Origin: Oribacterium sp. | GTDB lineage: Bacteria; Bacillota_A; Clostridia; Lachnospirales; Lachnospiraceae | DNA length: 8,127 bases | Direction: 5' to 3' | Assembly (NCBI GenBank): GCA_017940955.1 | Contig: JAGAXP010000255.1 | Location: 1-8,127, forward strand | Shown here: in pieces, positions 6,369 to 8,127 of the stretch | Layout: every line of letters begins with the position of its first letter | Position numbering within the stretch: the first letter of the stretch is position 1 | Translations under genes and position numbers: made by a program | Notes under the pieces: generated by a model | The model's database searches: none | Told to the model about the DNA's origin: nothing | Seen by the model: only the letters and a program-made list of their open reading frames with translations

Positions 6369-6541
6369 TTAAATGGGCCGAGAAAATGCTGAGGGCGTGC
6401 GCCGGCTCACTCGATTGAAAGTACATCCTGCCTGTCATGTGCGTACAGTTCGCACTGACGTGCGCCCTGTACGCACATGACAGACAGTCTGTTCTTTCAA
6501 CTCGCAAGCCTTGGCACCCACCCTCAGCATTTTCTCTCACA
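6369..6541 (+). repeat. Long-hairpin repeat element, long copy with nested palindromes
   Basis: This 173-bp element begins six bases after the purN stop. The outer arms, 6380-6395 and 6521-6536, are perfectly complementary (16 bp) and are the same as in the element at 5621-5684 except for a compensated base pair (6389/6527 C-G, against G-C in the other copy). Between the shared halves lies a 113-bp insert that is itself a nested hairpin: GGCT/AGCC (6404-6407, 6507-6510), TTGAAAG/CTTTCAA (6415-6421, 6494-6500), a perfect 17-bp stem (6432-6448 with 6467-6483) and CGCAC/GTGCG at the tip (6451-6455, 6460-6464). Almost the whole element can fold into one long imperfect stem. No coding sequence is seen. 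Confidence 0.85.
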
Positions 6542-6561
6542 TTTCTAACACTATTATTTAA

Positions 6562-6567
6562 TATAAT
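6562..6567 (+). promoter_or_regulatory. Candidate -10 element upstream of purD
   Basis: A perfect TATAAT lies 59 bases before the purD ATG, in a very AT-rich stretch directly after the long hairpin element. No good -35 is found 16-18 bases upstream (the sequence there is the TTTCTCTCACAT end of the element). A start about seven bases downstream would place the leader hairpin (6572-6613) at the 5' end of the transcript. The call is weak because TATAAT arises easily by chance here. Confidence 0.25.
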
Positions 6568-6571
6568 ATTG

Positions 6572-6613
6572 AGTCATACACATATCGAATATAACAGACT
6601 CATGTATATGACT
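6572..6613 (+). other. Leader hairpin abutting the purD ribosome binding site
   Basis: AGTCATACACAT (6572-6583) is complementary to ATGTATATGACT (6602-6613) except for one C-A mismatch, with an 18-base loop. The stem ends two bases before the Shine-Dalgarno sequence (GGAGG, 6616-6620). It could influence translation or mRNA stability, or it could be a dyad operator. No T-run follows, so it is not a terminator. Confidence 0.4.
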
Positions 6614-6626
6614 TCGGAGGTAAATT

Positions 6627-7892
6627 ATGAAAATTGGTGTTGTAGGTGGCGGCGGTCGTGAGCACGCCATCATTAAGACATTAAAAAAGAATGCTTCTAT
6701 CGAGAAGATTTTTGCGATTCCCGGAAACGGCGGTATCGCAAAGGACGCAGAGTGTGTTCCTGATATAAAGGCAACTGATGTGGCTGCCGTTGTTGATTTC
6801 TGCAAGTCAAAGGCACTTGACTATGTGGTTGTTGCTCCGGATGATCCACTTGTTGCCGGCACTGTTGATGCTCTCAAGGAGGCAGGAATCCCTGCTTTCG
6901 GACCTGAAGCCAAGGCTGCCATCATCGAGGGATCAAAGGTATTCTCCAAGAACCTTATGAAAAAGTACAACATTCCTACTGCCGCTTACGAGGTTTTCAA
7001 TGACATCGAGAAGGCAGAAGAGTACGTTAAGACCTGTCCGATACCTACAGTCATAAAGGCTGACGGTCTCGCACTCGGAAAGGGTGTTATCATAGCAATG
7101 ACCCGTGAAGAGGCTCTCGATGGTATCAAGACCATCATGGAAGAGAAGAAGTTCGGAGCTTCCGGTGACCAGATAGTTATCGAGGAGTTTCTTGAAGGAC
7201 CTGAGGTTTCCGTACTCAGCTTCACCGACGGCAAGGTTGTGGTTCCCATGATCTCATCCATGGATCACAAGCGTATAAATGACAATGACGAGGGTCTCAA
7301 CACCGGAGGCATGGGCACCATCGCACCGAATCCTTACTACACAGATGAAGTAGCAGCAGAGTGCATGGAAAAGATTTTCAAGCCTACCATCGAGGCCATG
7401 AACAAGGAAGGCAGAACCTTCAAGGGCTGTCTCTACTTCGGTCTCATGATCACGAAGGATGGTCCCAAGGTCATCGAATACAACTGCCGTTTCGGAGATC
7501 CCGAGACTCAGGTTGTACTTCCGCTTCTGGATTCCGATCTCCTCACCATCATGCAGGCCACAACCAACGGCACCCTCGCCGAAACTGAAGTCAAATGGAA
7601 GTCCGGCGCTGCCTGCTGCATCGTTGAGGCATCAGGCGGATATCCTCTTTCCTACAAGTCAGGCTACGAGATCACCGGCATTGACGAAGTGGATAATGTC
7701 TTCGTCGCAGGAGCCGACTTAAAAGACGGAAAGCTCTACACCCACGGCGGCCGTGTCCTCGGCGTTGTTGAAACTGCACCAACTCTCAAGGAAGCCATTG
7801 ACAAGGCCTACACAAGTGCCGCTAAAGTCTCTTTCCAGGACATGCACATGCGAAAAGACATCGGCCAGCGAGCACTCAAGGCACTTCAATAA
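6627..7892 (+). CDS. purD: Phosphoribosylamine-glycine ligase (GAR synthetase)
   Basis: PurD joins glycine to phosphoribosylamine with ATP, giving GAR (step 2). The 421-residue length is normal. GVVGGGGREHA (4-14) opens the N-terminal domain. VVVAPDDPLVAGTVDAL (67-83) replaces the more common G-P-E-x-PL form, a variant I believe is usual in Clostridia. GSKVFSKNLMKKYNIPTAAY (102-121) starts the ATP-grasp domain; VIKADGLALGKGV (142-154), EEFLEGPEVSV (186-196), NTGGMG (225-230) and EYNCRFGDPETQ (284-295) are ATP-grasp and metal-binding motifs. GGAGG (6616-6620) supports the start. It receives the unstable product of PurF and feeds PurN, whose gene lies just upstream. The stop codon is inside a hairpin that may end the operon. 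Confidence 0.98.
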   Translation: MKIGVVGGGGREHAIIKTLKKNASIEKIFAIPGNGGIAKDAECVPDIKATDVAAVVDFCKSKALDYVVVAPDDPLVAGTVDALKEAGIPAFGPEAKAAIIEGSKVFSKNLMKKYNIPTAAYEVFNDIEKAEEYVKTCPIPTVIKADGLALGKGVIIAMTREEALDGIKTIMEEKKFGASGDQIVIEEFLEGPEVSVLSFTDGKVVVPMISSMDHKRINDNDEGLNTGGMGTIAPNPYYTDEVAAECMEKIFKPTIEAMNKEGRTFKGCLYFGLMITKDGPKVIEYNCRFGDPETQVVLPLLDSDLLTIMQATTNGTLAETEVKWKSGAACCIVEASGGYPLSYKSGYEITGIDEVDNVFVAGADLKDGKLYTHGGRVLGVVETAPTLKEAIDKAYTSAAKVSFQDMHMRKDIGQRALKALQ

Positions 7893-7918
7893 CACTGGTA
7901 CAGTGTTTATTGTATTTC
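7888..7918 (+). terminator. Probable intrinsic terminator overlapping the purD stop codon
   Basis: AACACTG (7891-7897) pairs with CAGTGTT (7901-7907) around a three-base GTA loop; the stem can extend through AATAA/TTATT with one bulge. The ascending arm includes the last bases of the TAA stop (7890-7892). A T-rich but interrupted tract, TTTATTGTATTT, follows. The stem is short and the T-tract imperfect, so termination may be partial. Its place at the end of the gene block agrees with an operon end. Confidence 0.5.
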
Positions 7919-8127
7919 CGACACATAAAATACCATTGAAGGTAACAATTCAGCCGACCCTTGTTTAATGAAGAACAAAGTTAATCAGGTTTTTAGGACA
8001 ATTCGGTACCGCTGGTTGACTTCTTTGCTGTTTTCTGTATTTGCAGTCAACATGATAAGTACTCATGTTTGACCTAATGTCCCATAATGCAATTTTAGGT
8101 CATATCAGAAAAAGGACTCGATTGACT
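7919..8127. other. Gene-free right edge with clustered inverted repeats
   Basis: No credible gene is seen on either strand in these bases. Inverted repeats are dense: GTTGACT/AGTCAAC (8015-8021, 8045-8051), AACATGA/TCATGTT (8049-8055, 8063-8069) and TGACCTAA/TTAGGTCA (8070-8077, 8095-8102). TTGAC occurs at 8016, 8069 and 8122, exactly 53 bases apart each time. The stretch may be the leader of a gene, a palindromic repeat cluster or the edge of a mobile element; the window ends too early to tell. Confidence 0.45.

Noticed and set aside
8016..8044. Promoter with TTGACT as -35 for a gene beyond the window
   Set aside because: At 16-17 bases downstream only TATTTG or ATTTGC is found, a poor -10, and TTGAC recurs as part of inverted repeats.

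Overview
The window is a one-directional block of seven de novo purine (IMP) biosynthesis genes, all on the + strand: purE, purF, purM, purO, a stand-alone AICAR formyltransferase (purH-type), purN and purD. Moderate GC content, strong AAGGAG/GGAGG ribosome binding sites, a PurF of the Bacillus type (short propeptide, four Fe-S cysteines) and the split AICAR formyltransferase plus PurO pair together suggest a Firmicute of class Clostridia, most likely a Lachnospiraceae member such as a Butyrivibrio/Roseburia relative. The family-level placement is inference from protein character, not from a search.

Layout: purE (11-502), purF (644-2143), purM (2255-3304), a gap with a 66-bp tandem repeat, purO (3578-4303), purH-type AICAR formyltransferase (4436-5620), a hairpin element, purN (5772-6362), a second and larger copy of the same hairpin element, purD (6627-7892), a probable terminator overlapping the purD stop, and a 235-bp gene-free right edge rich in inverted repeats.

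Together the genes cover pathway steps 1 (PurF), 2 (PurD), 3 (PurN), 5 (PurM), 6 (PurE), 9 (AICAR formyltransferase) and 10 (PurO). PurL/Q/S, PurK, PurC and PurB are not in the window and must lie elsewhere. The last two steps, carried out in most bacteria by one bifunctional PurH, are here done by two adjacent separate genes: a formyltransferase lacking the N-terminal cyclohydrolase domain, and an unrelated PurO cyclohydrolase best known from archaea.

Unlike the tightly overlapping pur operon of Bacillus, the genes are separated by gaps of 111 to 273 bp, and every gap holds an inverted or tandem repeat. The most notable are an 18-bp perfect palindrome before purF, the 66-bp tandem repeat after purM, and two related long-hairpin elements bracketing purN, one carrying a compensatory base-pair change relative to the other. 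purN also has codon use visibly unlike its neighbours. I see no new enzyme system; the novelty lies in the intergenic repeats and the non-orthologous split of the last two steps.
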